From NCBI RefSeq assembly GCF_029873635.1, contig NC_080420.1, positions 53,869,457 to 53,933,456 on the forward strand: a stretch of 64,000 nucleotides of DNA, given 5' to 3'. Below the pieces are notes generated by a model that had not been told where the DNA came from, ran no database searches, and worked only from the letters and a program-made list of their open reading frames with translations. Shown in pieces: positions 12,233 to 22,759 of this stretch (the stretch's first letter is position 1; every line of letters starts with the position of its first letter). Position numbers and translations under genes: made by a program. The DNA comes from Malania oleifera. Its lineage: Eukaryota > Streptophyta > Magnoliopsida > Santalales > Ximeniaceae.

Positions 12233-15200
12233 GCGCATTGGAAAAGTAGGTGAAAGCCCCAAATGTTACAGGAGCCAGAGGGCTAATGTTTGTGGACTTG
12301 AGAATCAATGGGAAGAGCACCAAAGCTATGGTGGATACCGGGGCTACCCATAACTCTGTTTCGCAACCAAAAGCTTGGAGACTCAACTTATCCTTAGAGA
12401 AGGATACAGGATGCATGAAAGCAGTTAATTCTATAGCCCAGCCTACTCTAGGAGTAGCCAAGCAAGTTACTATGAAGCTTGGGCAATGGGAAGGTCATGT
12501 GAATTTCACAACAGTACCATTAGATGACTCTCCAGTCATTTTTAAAATGGAGTTCCTAAGGGGAACGAAGGCAATGCTAATGCCTTCGGCTGGTTCCCTA
12601 TGTCTGATGGGAGATAACCCGTGCATGGTGCAAGTTGTTGCAACAAAAGGAGACGATGGGAAGTTCCTTTTCAGCTATGCAACTCAAGAAAGGTTTGAGG
12701 AAGGGAGAGCAGACATATCTAGCCATGGTGGTGGTAAAAGAAGAAGTAGGCAAAGAGCTGGTGCCTACAACTATCCAAGTGGTGTTGGATGAGTACAAAA
12801 AGGTGATACCGGATAAGTTGCCTCATGAATTACCTCCACTACGGGGTGTGGAGCATGAGATCGAGTTGTTTCCAAGAGTGAAACCACCTGCAAAAGGGTC
12901 ATATCGGATGGCGCCTCTAGAGTTAGCAGAATTGAGGAAGCAACTTGACAAATTATTGGAAGCAGGATATGTTCGCCCTTCCAAAGCACCATTTGGAGCA
13001 CCGATGTTGTTTCAAAAGAAACATGATGGGAGCCTACGGATGTGTGTATACTACCGCGCGCTCAACAAGGTGACAGTGCGCATTAAGTATCCTATTTCGT
13101 TGATTGCTGATTTATTGGATCAGTTGAGTCACGCCAAGTACTTCATCAAACTTAACTTGAGGTCAGGCTACTATTAGGTGAGAATTGCTTATGGGGATGA
13201 GCCGAAGACTACTTGTGTGACACGATATGGGGCATATGAATTCTTGGTGATGCCATTCGGGTTGACGAATGCGCCTGCAACATTATGTACCTTGATGAAC
13301 CAGGTTTTCCGTGAGTACCTTGAGAAGTTTGTCGTGGTGTACTTGGATGATATTGTTGTCTACAGTTCCACTCTAGAGGAACATAAAGAGCATCTGTGGA
13401 AGGTGTTCGATAGGTTGAAGGGGAACAATCTATATGTGAAGAAAGAGAAGTGCTATTTCGCTCAGAAGAGCATCAAATTCCTTGGTTATATGATTGACCA
13501 AGGTCATATCAGAATAGATATGGAGAAGGTAAGGGAAATTCAAGAATGGAAGATCCTAACAATAGTGAAAGAGTTTCGTTCCTTTCTTTTCTTTGCCAAC
13601 TACTACAGGAAGTTCGTAGAGGGGTATTCACAAAGGACGGCCCCTATGACAGAACTACTAAAGAAGGGTCATGGGTGGAACTGGACAGAGGAGTGCCAGG
13701 GAGCCTTTGATGACTTGAAGGATGCCATGATGAGAGATCGAGTGCTGGCTCTTCCGAATGTCATGAAACCCTTATAGGTACATAGAGATGCATCAGACTT
13801 CGCCCTTGAAGGAGTCTTGGTACAGGAGGGGCACCTATTGCGTACGAAAGCCGTAAGCTTAGTGATGCAGAGCGGAAGTACACAACTCAAGAGAAGGAGA
13901 TGCTAGCGATGATACATTGTCTCTGTGTGTGGAGGCATTACTTACTTGGGTCAAGGTTTGTGGTGAAAACAAATAATTTAGGTGTTAGCCATTTCTTCAC
14001 ACAGCCAAAGCTGATACCCAAGCAAAGCCGGTGGCAAGAATTTTTGGCAGAATTTGATTTCTCATTTTAGCACAAGGTGGGACGATTGAACCAAGTCGCG
14101 GATGCACTGAGTAGAAAGGCTGAACTGGCGGCCTTACAAATGGTAACACATTTGACTTCAAGTACTGTTACCACAATGATGCAGGAGCGCATCAGGGAGA
14201 ACTTAACCAAAGATCCAATTGCGCAGAACTTAATGAAACTTACCAAAGAAGGGAAAGCAGGACAATTCTAGATGGAAGATGGATTACTGATGACCCATGG
14301 TAATCGACTCTTTATGCCACGAGCAGGTGATATGAGGAAGACATTGCTAAAGGAATGTCATGATACCATGTGGGCCGGACATCCAAGAAGGCAGTGCACT
14401 TTGCTCTTACTAAAGCGAGGGTACTATTGGCCGCACATGCATGATGATGTGGTTGATTATACCCGAACTTGTCTCACTTTCCAACAAGACAAGGTGGAGC
14501 GAAGGAAAATTGCTGGGTTGTTGGAGCCCCTACTAGTACCGTCCAAACCGTGGGAAAGTGTCTCATTGGACTTCATCACCAACTTGCCCAGACTGGGAGA
14601 CGCAGGATCTATACTTGTTATTATAGACAAGTTTTCGAAGTATGGTACATTCATAGCCGCACCGAAGTACTGTTCGACAGAGGAGACAACACAGTTGTTT
14701 TTTAAGAACATTGACATTGTTAGTGACCGAGACTCAAGATTCATCGGCAACTTCTGGATAGAACTTTTCAGAATCCTCGGTTCACAACTAGAAATCTCTT
14801 CAAGTTATCACCCACAAACAAATGGACAGACGAAGAGATTCAATGGGCTACTTGAAGAGTACTTGCGCCACTTTGTCAATGCCAACTAGAAGAATTGGGT
14901 GCAACTACTTGATGTGGCTTACTTTTGTTTCAATGCCCAAAAGTGCTCCACAACCAACAAGAGTCCTTTTGAGCTTGTTATAGGCCAGCAGCCACTGTTA
15001 CCTCACACAGTGGATGAGCTGTACAGAGGAAAGAGTCCCAGGGCGTACGTCTTTACCAAAGAATGGAGACAGAATGCTGAGATTTCCCAAGCCTACCTAG
15101 AGAAAGCTACTAAGCAGATGAAGAAGTGGGCAGATTAGGGGAGAAAACCACAGCACTTCAACGTAGGTGACTTGGTGCTTGTTAAGCTCAATCCTGAATA

Positions 15201-15620
15201 GGTCAGGTCACTACGAGGACGATATAGGAGACTACTTCCCAAATATGAAGGACCAGTCCCCATCTTGGCCAAAGTCAGGAAGGTCTCCTACAAAATTGAC
15301 CCTCCAACTTGGATGAAAGTGCATCATGTGTTTCACGTTAGCTACCTCAAGCAATACAACGCCGACACCGATGATCTGAGCAAAAATCAGTCATCCAGAG
15401 CAGAAGTGAGTATAGTTCAACCTGAAGACGTGAAGTTGAAGATATCCTTATAGACAGAGAGTTCACATCCTCAAGGAAGAAGCGGCAGGAATTCTTAGTG
15501 AAGTGGAAAGGCCTTGGTGATGAAGAAACTAGCTGGGTTTCTGCGGAAGATATGCAACCATTCGTAGACAAAGTTGAAGCGTACGTAGAATCAAAGTCTA
15601 TGAGGACGTCGACCACATAA
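12233..15620 (+). pseudogene. Chromovirus pol: protease, RT, RNase H, integrase, chromodomain (broken)
   Basis: Protease active site DTGA lies near 12333. The reading frame shifts near 12640 into the RT. RT carries YLDD at 13340-13351 and a stop just before it at about 13175 (SGYY-stop). RNase H starts near 13778 after another stop and is shifted by a one-base loss near 13832. Integrase has an HHCC-like zinc region near 14340-14500 with the last CxxC altered to CxxF, then the core with LDFI and VSDRD. About 14 residues are missing before IVSDRD. Further stops occur at about 14068, 14269, 14887, 15136 and 15199. The chromodomain (FLVKWKG, about 15495) is in a shifted frame. Chromodomains direct integration towards marked chromatin. 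It cannot make a working polyprotein. Confidence 0.92.
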
Positions 15621-15631
15621 GTGGGGGAGAA
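15621..15631 (+). other. Polypurine tract of chromovirus
   Basis: GTGGGGGAGAA directly before the 3' LTR; plus-strand DNA synthesis would start here. Confidence 0.85.
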
Positions 15632-16152
15632 TGTCACGAGCTAAGCTTGTTTAGGGCATTATGCTTGCCTGTGACCGCTTGCCTCGTGTGCTTGGGATGG
15701 GTTTCCATCATGTAAATACTAGTGTAGGGTTATTTTCTGCTAGTAGAGTCTTTGTAAGCCAAATAAGGCAGTATGACTCCTCGGTCACTTAGATGTTTCC
15801 TAGTGCCAGGATGATAATTACATAAAAACCTCTTTAGGGGAGGGTGAGTGTTCATCAGTCATTGTAAAACTCACTAGCAATTGTCAACGTGCTTAGCCTA
15901 CTTGCCTCCCTTGTTAAGTACAACATGTCAACGGAGGATTTGTTAATGAATTACGTTTGCTTCAATGTTTACTGCTTGCTTGCCACGACTTTTATGAATT
16001 GATTACTATTTTCGCTGCTATCTGAATGAATGTTAATGAAAGTGCTTTATGGATAAATATTGGTAAACGATAGGTTGGTTAGTTAAACAAGAGTGCTTTA
16101 GCTAGCACCGCACGGCCCTCCACAATAGCGTGAAAATAGTCAGACTGTGACA
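15632..16152 (+). repeat. 3' LTR of chromovirus
   Basis: 521 bp, paired with 10547-11067. Confidence 0.95.
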
Positions 16153-16157
16153 TTAAA

Positions 16158-16773
16158 CTATGAATCTGAATAGATGTGTATAATTGAATAATGATAGAAA
16201 GAATGATGTATTATGATATTAGAAGTATGTATGTACGTAGAACATGTTATGATTAGGCGAGGCGTACCTTTTGCTTGAGGGCTTGTTGAGTAAGGCGAAT
16301 GCACTAGTAGCTACAGATGTGGCAGTAGTTGCATAACGTACTAGGGCAGAGGGAACCTACTTGTATTGGCGGGAAGATTTTCCTATCCTTAGGGCCTTTG
16401 CCGGTAAACTTTTGTATGAACTGTGTGAGTACGAGATCAATTTATCACTTGAGGGCTTACTAAGTAAGGTGAGTGCCATGGTATGCTTTAGTTGTGACCT
16501 TTGGATTGCATTATGGTATCAGAGAAAATGGGTAGTTCGCCCGATCCTCAGGAACTCTCGCTTAAGAATGATTATGGAGAAGTAAGACTCTCCGCCCGAG
16601 GGCTTGCTAAATTGAGGGACGGCGATTCGTAACGCCTCAATCTTAATGAGGGCTCTAATAGGTAACCGTTGTTGCCATGGGCGCAAGGTCCCTAAGGGAA
16701 AGTGACAATGCCCGAAAGGAATTTTATCAAGTATAATGCGCTAGACCCGGATTTAACGGTTCAGGACGTTGCA
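16158..16773 (+). repeat. 5' LTR of the Tekay-like element, second part
   Basis: Resumes at ctatgaatctgaatag, matching 32737 onwards of the 3' LTR. From about 16500 to 16715 it does not match the 3' LTR, but the last 60 bp (tataatgcg...ggacgttgca) do. Confidence 0.8.
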
Positions 16774-17233
16774 GATGGTATTAGAGCAATGTCCAGTCGG
16801 AAGTGTGATTAATTTCACATCGCCTGGATATGGAAATGTTAGAGTATTAGGTTAGAGATGATTTATACCAGAGTATAGGAAACAGTTAGGATAAAGATGC
16901 TAAATGGATGGGTTATGTTAGGTGTTGAGAAGTAGGTATGGTGTAGGGAAGTATAGGATTTTGTCTTATAGCTTGGAGGCAGAAATCCCTTGGCGAACTT
17001 CTGTGATTTTCTGATTCATTCGAAAGTTTCTGAAAACCACAGTAAATCCATCGACGGTGATGTTTCTTAGCCGTGAGGCTAGTCCTTATATGGAGAACTT
17101 GGATGTGCATTGGATTTAAAGTATGTAATTGTGTTGTTGAGATTATGGTGTGGGATATGGTAAATCGTGGAATTATGGGAATGAAAGATCGGGTAACAAA
17201 TTTCGAGGACAACATTTCTTAAGAAGGGGAGAA
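16774..17233 (+). other. Internal domain of the Tekay-like element (about 460 bp, non-coding)
   Basis: Begins with a Met-type primer site (TGGTATTAGAGCA, 16776-16788) and ends with the tail ttcgaggacaacatttctt and polypurine AAGAAGGGGAGAA (17221-17233). No gag or pol similarity in any frame. A full Tekay/Del interior is normally several kb, so this is an internal-deletion derivative that would need proteins from elsewhere. Confidence 0.75.
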
Positions 17234-17913
17234 TGTAAAGACCCGAAAAATTAAAATGATTAAAATAATTAGAAAAAATAAATAAAGAAAATAACATATA
17301 AATAAATAAAAGGAATGGCATGGGAAAAAGAAGAAAAAAATATTAAAAATAAAGAAATTAAATTAAATTAAGATGAATTAAATAATTAGTTATTAAATTA
17401 AACATTTTTACATTGGATTTTAAAAAAAACTAATTGAAATAAGATATGTATATATATATAAAGTAAAAGTTAAAGAAAGAAGAAGAAGAAAGAGTCAGAG
17501 CAGACATGCCCCCCCCCCTTTGAACTTCATTCCTGCAACGCGCTCCACGTCCATCTCCATCTCTTTCTCTCTCAATTTCTCGATGAGTTTGCGACGGATC
17601 GAGAAAAGGAAGGTGCCGTTGGAATCCTGGTTCCGCTGTCAACATTTCGGAGTAGTTTTTTCATGTAAATGGCTTAAGCACTGCTCCTCGGGAAAGGTAA
17701 TTTTTTCCCATTTTCTCAATTTCGCTGTTAATATGCGGTTAAATCGACGATCGGACACCACCACAGGGTCCTAGTCGTCGTAGTCGTCATTTTGGCATAA
17801 GTAATTTTTCAATTGGGGTTTTCTAGACCCCACTCCAAAGTGAGAGTGGGATTAGGGAAATTTGGCAATTTGAGTATATTTAAGGGTATTATTATTTATT
17901 TAGGAATTATGGT
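17234..17913 (+). repeat. 3' LTR of the Tekay-like element, first part
   Basis: Matches 8817 onwards; stops at the Tat B target site atggt (17909-17913). Confidence 0.9.
17909..17913 (+). repeat. Target-site duplication of Tat B, left
   Basis: atggt, repeated exactly at 31849-31853. The Tekay 5' LTR at 9656-9700 shows the uninterrupted version of the site. Confidence 0.95.
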
Positions 17914-17998
17914 TGTCGCGACGTCCCGGGAGCGCGTGTGCCCCGAGCGGCGAAATTAAAAATCAATTTTAATATGGTGTGGAAAAACATGGATGTCG

Positions 17999-18008
17999 GA
18001 GTCGCCAC
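17999..18008 (-). other. Primer-site-like decamer inside the Tat LTR
   Basis: Minus strand TGGCGACTCC, identical to the first ten bases of the primer site. Also present at the matching place of LTR A (5376-5385) and LTR C (about 28878-28887). Confidence 0.6.
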
Positions 18009-19589
18009 TAACCTTTAGTGCGGTTAGAACACATGATTACTACCCCGTTAGGGGTAGAATCAGTCTACATTACCAGAGTTGGGGTCGGGAGTTCGGTTAC
18101 GCGAGGGGAAGGTACTAGCACCCCCTACGCGCCCGTTCTTACGAACGGTATCTAATTAATTTGAAATTATCCCTAAGTTAATCTAATAATTCTTCAAATT
18201 ACTCCTATTTTATGAATTTATAAATAAATGTGAAAAATAAATAAATAAATAAAGATAATATATACATATATAATCCCTCAGAGCTTAGGATACGTGAAGC
18301 CCGAAGGCTCATACCCCCGCAATAAAATCATAGGGATTATAAAATCAAAATTATTTAAGAAAATACGCTCCCACATTTTAAAATTGTAAGTAAAAGTTTT
18401 ATAGGAAAATATTAGTATGGGAGGTTTTAATAATAGATATAATAATTTAAACATAATAAATAAATAAAAAAAATAGTAATAAACTAGAATATTAGGATAC
18501 CAAAATACATACTAATCAATATATATAATAGAAGCTAAAATATCTAACATACCAATAATAGTAGAATATAAACAATAATATAGACTAAGATAATGAGCAA
18601 ATATTAAAATACTACATGTGCATTATAAACAAAAATACTTTAACATACCATAATACACATAATTACGATAATAATAATAAATATCCACAAATAATATAAT
18701 ACGTAATAGATTACTATAATACTATATATACTAAACATACCATATAATAGCATGATACCAAAACACCAAAAATATTACCTAAAATATTAAACTTATCATA
18801 ATAATTAATACCTTGTATATTAACATACTAAAAATATAATAATAATATATAATATTACCTAAAATGCTATATTACTAAATGTACACGGTCACCTAAAATA
18901 CTAAATTAAATGTATAATGCTACTTACAATTCTAAGTTGCTAAATATAAATATCATTTATTCAAATAAATATTATAGCATTAAAAATTCCACAACAATGT
19001 TACGAACACGACAAAATGATAATACAATCGTATACAAGAAATAAATAAATAATAAACAATAATGAACATCAATATATACGCAATAGCAATATAAAGTAAA
19101 TTAAATAAAACACTACTCAAAACTCTAATAACGTGAAATAACCAAAACCCTAAAATAAAACAATAACCCAAAATCCTAAATGGTCGTATTATGAAAATAA
19201 TGTAAATAATCAGAATCCTAGATGTGCATAAATATTACAATCATAAATAATAAACAAAATCCCTAAATACCGTATGAACAATAAATATGACAAATATCCT
19301 AAATACATCAAAAAGCCTAAATAATGTCTACACGATAAAACATCCTAAATAATATGTAACAATAAAAATAAGTATATTACAATGATTACAAAACAAAAAA
19401 AAAAGGAAAAAGAACCCCAAACATTAGATATTAGAACAAATAAAACAATAATAATACAATATATATACAAAATAACATTAAGAAGAAAAAAATATATATA
19501 AACAAATTACAAAAACATCACTTGTGCATGTGTGTGTTTGTGTGTGTGTGGACAAGTTGTCCAAGAGATGAAACTCAAAGAAATTAATA

Positions 19590-20480
19590 AAATCAGTAAA
19601 TATTAACAAGGGAGAGTTAGAAACAACCGAGTAAGGTTTCAGATTGATCAGATAATAAATCGCCGCTCGATTGGCTTCATCTAGTTGAATGCGCATACAC
19701 CGACGATTCCACTGCTGCGGCGGTGAGACAGCTGTGTAATAAATTAAAATGAAATTGTAAAACTCAAAATAATAATCTGAATGGTGAGAATTAATATAAA
19801 AGGGTCAAAAACAACTTGATAAAATTTTGCATTGATCGGATAAGAAATCGCCACTCGATTGCCTTCATCTAGTTGAATGCGCAGACGCCGATAACTCCAC
19901 TGCTGCGGCGGTGATACGATTTTGCAAGAAATTAACACAAAGGGAGAAAACTCAAAAGACGAATCTGAACGGTGAAAATTAAGAAAAAAGGGTTAGAAAA
20001 GACCTCGTAAAGTTTCACATTGATCAGATAAGAAATCACCGCTCGATTGGCTTCGTCTAGTTAAATGCGCAGATGCCGATGACTCCACTGCTGCGACGGT
20101 GATACGGATGTGCAAGAAATTAACACGAAGGAAGAAAACTCAAAAAAAGAATCTGAACGGTGAAAATTAATAAGAAAGGGTTAGAAATGACCGTGTAAAA
20201 TTTTGCATTGATCGGATAAGAAATCGCCGCTCGATTGGCTTCGTCCAGTTGGATGCGCAGACGCTAATGACTCCACTGCTGCGGCGGTGATACGGCTGTG
20301 CAAGACATTAACACAAAGGGAGAAAACGCAAAAGAAGAATCTGAACGGTGAAAAGTAAGATGAAAGGGTTAGGAAAGAGCTCATAAAGTTTCGCATTAAT
20401 CGGATAAAAAATAGTTGCTCGATTGGTTTCATCTAGTTGACTGCGCAAATGCCAACGACTCCATTGTCGCCGCACGAGAC
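19590..20480 (-). repeat. 188-bp tandem repeats in LTR B
   Basis: The word ctcgatt within gctcgattggcttcatc occurs at 19666, 19854, 20042, 20230 and 20418, exactly 188 bp apart. Five units, the last partial. They fill the transcribed leader downstream of the TATA box. Absent from LTR A. Confidence 0.9.
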
Positions 20481-20543
20481 TGCAAGGTAAGGTTTTTCTT
20501 TCTTTGGTCTGTCCCTCCTCCCCTTTGGCTTGGCTATGCCCCC

Positions 20544-20551
20544 CTTTTATA
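20544..20551 (-). promoter_or_regulatory. LTR TATA box (Tat B, 3' LTR)
   Basis: Minus strand TATAAAAG, just upstream of the 188-bp repeats. Confidence 0.5.
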
Positions 20552-20639
20552 AAAAAAAAATTCTGTAAACCCTAAAAAAAACTTCCTTTTTTATTTTATT
20601 TTTCTTTTTCTTTTCTTTTTTTTGCTTTTACTATTATGG

Positions 20640-20881
20640 TAATAATGAAAATAGTAATAATAATAATAAAATCAATAAGGTAATAATAATAATAATAATA
20701 AATAATTGTAGTAAAAGTAAAAATAATAAAGATACTATCAATAAAATAATAATAATAAGACTAGTAATAATAATAATAATACTAATAGTAATAGTAAAAA
20801 TGACAATAATAAAATAATAATAATAATAATTATAGCAAAAAATAAAAATAGAAATAAAAATGAAGTAATAATAACAATGTA

Positions 20882-20926
<45 letters not shown>

Positions 20927-20930
20927 CATA
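20640..20930. repeat. (AAT)n-like array at the 5' end of LTR B
   Basis: Imperfect triplets ending in a pure (aat)n run at about 20883-20925. The copy in LTR C is several triplets longer. Confidence 0.9.
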
Positions 20931-20960
20931 TCGGGCCTGGGTAAAAATGGGGTGTCTACA

Positions 20961-20975
20961 GCTGCCCCTCTTTGT
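20961..20975 (-). other. Polypurine tract of Tat B
   Basis: Minus strand ACAAAGAGGGGCAGC, immediately before the 3' LTR. Confidence 0.85.
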
Positions 20976-21225
20976 AGGCTTCGTCGCTTCAAAGTAAAAG
21001 TAAGAATTCTCCTAAGTTATTTGTAGCAACAAGCCTGCAAAGATAAAAGACACTGATTTTGGACTAGGCCCAATGTAACAAAAGAGACCAAAATGATTTG
21101 TGAAAACCGATTTGCATGTATGCTTGAGAGTCCATGAGAATGACTTGCGTCGAGTGTAGGAACCCGAGCTATAGTTCAAGGATGGGGACTTGCACCGGGG
21201 GTAGGAACCCGAGCTATAGTTCGTG

Positions 21226-22409
21226 AAGGGTCAATAAGGTGAGACCGTGGATGGTCAATAAGGTGGGACTGCGAATGGTCAATAAGAGTGGGACTGCAAA
21301 GGGTCAATAAAGTGGGACTGTGAAGGGTCAATAAGATGGAACCGCGATGGGTCAATAAGAATGGGACTGTAAAAGGTCAATAAAGTGGGACTGTGAAGGG
21401 TCAATAAGATGGAACCGCGATGGGTCGATAAGAATGGGACCACGATAGGTCAATAAGGTGGGACCGCGAAGGGTCAATAAGGTGGGACCGCGATAGGTCA
21501 ATAAGAATGGGACCGTGATAGGTCAATAAGGTGGGACCGCGAAGGGTCAATAAGGTGGGACCGCGAAGGGTCAATAAGAGTAGAACCGCAAAGGGTTAAT
21601 AAGGTAGAACCGCGATGGGTCAATAAGGTGAGACTGCGATGGGTCAATAAGAATGAGACCGTGATGGGTCAATAAGGTGGGACCGCGAAGGGTCAATAAG
21701 GTGGGACCGCGATGGGTCAATAAGAATGGGACCGTGATAGGTCAATAAGGTGGGACCGCGAAGGGTCAATAAGGTGGGACCGCGATGGGTCAATAAGAAT
21801 GGGACCGTGATAGGTCAATAAGGTGGGACCGCGAAGGGTCAATAAGATGGGACCGCAATGGGTCAATAAGAATAGGATCGTGATAGGTCAATAAGGTGGG
21901 ACCGCGAAAGGTCAATAAGGTGGGACCACGATGGGTCAATAAGGTGGGACTGCGATGGGTCAATAAGGTGGGACCGTGATGGGTCAATAAGAATGGGACC
22001 GTGATAGGTTAATAAGAATGGGACCGTGATAGGTCAATAAGGTGGGACCGCAAAGGGTCAATAAGGTGGGACCACAAGGGGTCAATAAGGTGGGACCGCG
22101 ATGGGTCAATAAAAATGGGACCGTGATAGGTCAATAAGAATGGGACCGTGATAGGTCAATAAGGTGGGACCGCGAAGGGTCAATAAGGTGGGACCGCGAT
22201 GGGTCAATAAGAATAGGACCGTGATAGGTCAATAAGGTGGGACCGCGAATGGTCAATAAGATGGGACCGCGATGGGTCAATAAGAATGGGACCGTGATAG
22301 GTCAATAAGGTGGGACCGCGAAGGGTCAATAAGGTGGGACCGCGATGGGTCAATAAGAGTGGGACCGCAAAGGGTTAATAAGGTGAGACCGCGATGGGTC
22401 AATAAGGTG
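21226..22409. repeat. 24/25-bp minisatellite (about 48 units) in Tat B
   Basis: Units of the type gggtcaataaggtgggaccg + cgat (24 bp) alternate with a 25-bp form containing aagaatggg. From about 21650 the units often group into a three-unit, roughly 73-bp higher-order repeat. No unique spacers between units, so not CRISPR-like. It lies in the non-coding 3' part of the element. Confidence 0.95.
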
Positions 22410-22759
22410 GGAACATGATGATCCAGCCATAGGACACAATGATGGCTTGCTTCGAATGTAAGAATCCGAGCCGTAGGGACACGATGATCCAGCCATGGGA
22501 CACAATGATGGCTTGCTTCGAATGTAAGAATCCGAGCCGTAGGGACATGATGATCCAGCCATGGGACACAATGATGGCTTGCTTCGAATGTAGGAATCCG
22601 AGCCGTAGGGACATGATGATCCAGCCATGGGACACAATGATGGCTTGCTTCGAATGTAAGAATCCGAGCCGTAGGGACACGATGATCCAGCCATGGGACA
22701 CAATGATGGCTTGCTTCGAATGTAAGAATCCGAGCCGTAGGGACACGATGATCCAGCCA
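22410..22759. repeat. 66-bp tandem repeat, five units plus a partial
   Basis: Units start at 22410, 22476, 22542, 22608 and 22674, with a 20-bp partial at 22740. Because 66 is divisible by three and units lack stops in several frames, long open frames appear on both strands (e.g. 22277-22825 minus, 22439-22783 plus). These are repeat products, not genes. Confidence 0.95.

Larger units (their letters stand above)
10547..16152 (+). mobile_element. Ty3/gypsy chromovirus, complete in structure but coding-dead
   Basis: Two 521-bp LTRs (10547-11067 and 15632-16152), both TGTCA...TGACA, a Met-type primer site, gag, protease-RT-RNase H-integrase, C-terminal chromodomain and a polypurine tract, in that order. 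Target duplication is ttaag (10542-10546) / ttaaa (16153-16157); the uninterrupted Tekay LTR at 32732 reads ttaagctatgaa, confirming the site. The LTRs differ at roughly 25 places by eye, about 5 percent, so this is an old insertion. Many stops and several frameshifts make it inactive. Confidence 0.95.
17914..20960 (-). repeat. 3' LTR of Tat B
   Basis: 3047 bp; TGTAGACACC...GTCGCGACA on the minus strand. Paired with 28793-31848. Confidence 0.95.

Noticed and set aside
18980..20432. Minus-strand open frames repeated at 29859-31312
   Set aside because: Identical because both lie in the two LTRs of Tat B; low-complexity or made by the 188-bp repeat.
21226..22409. CRISPR-like array
   Set aside because: Units are directly head-to-tail with no unique spacers, there are no cas genes, and the context is a plant retrotransposon.
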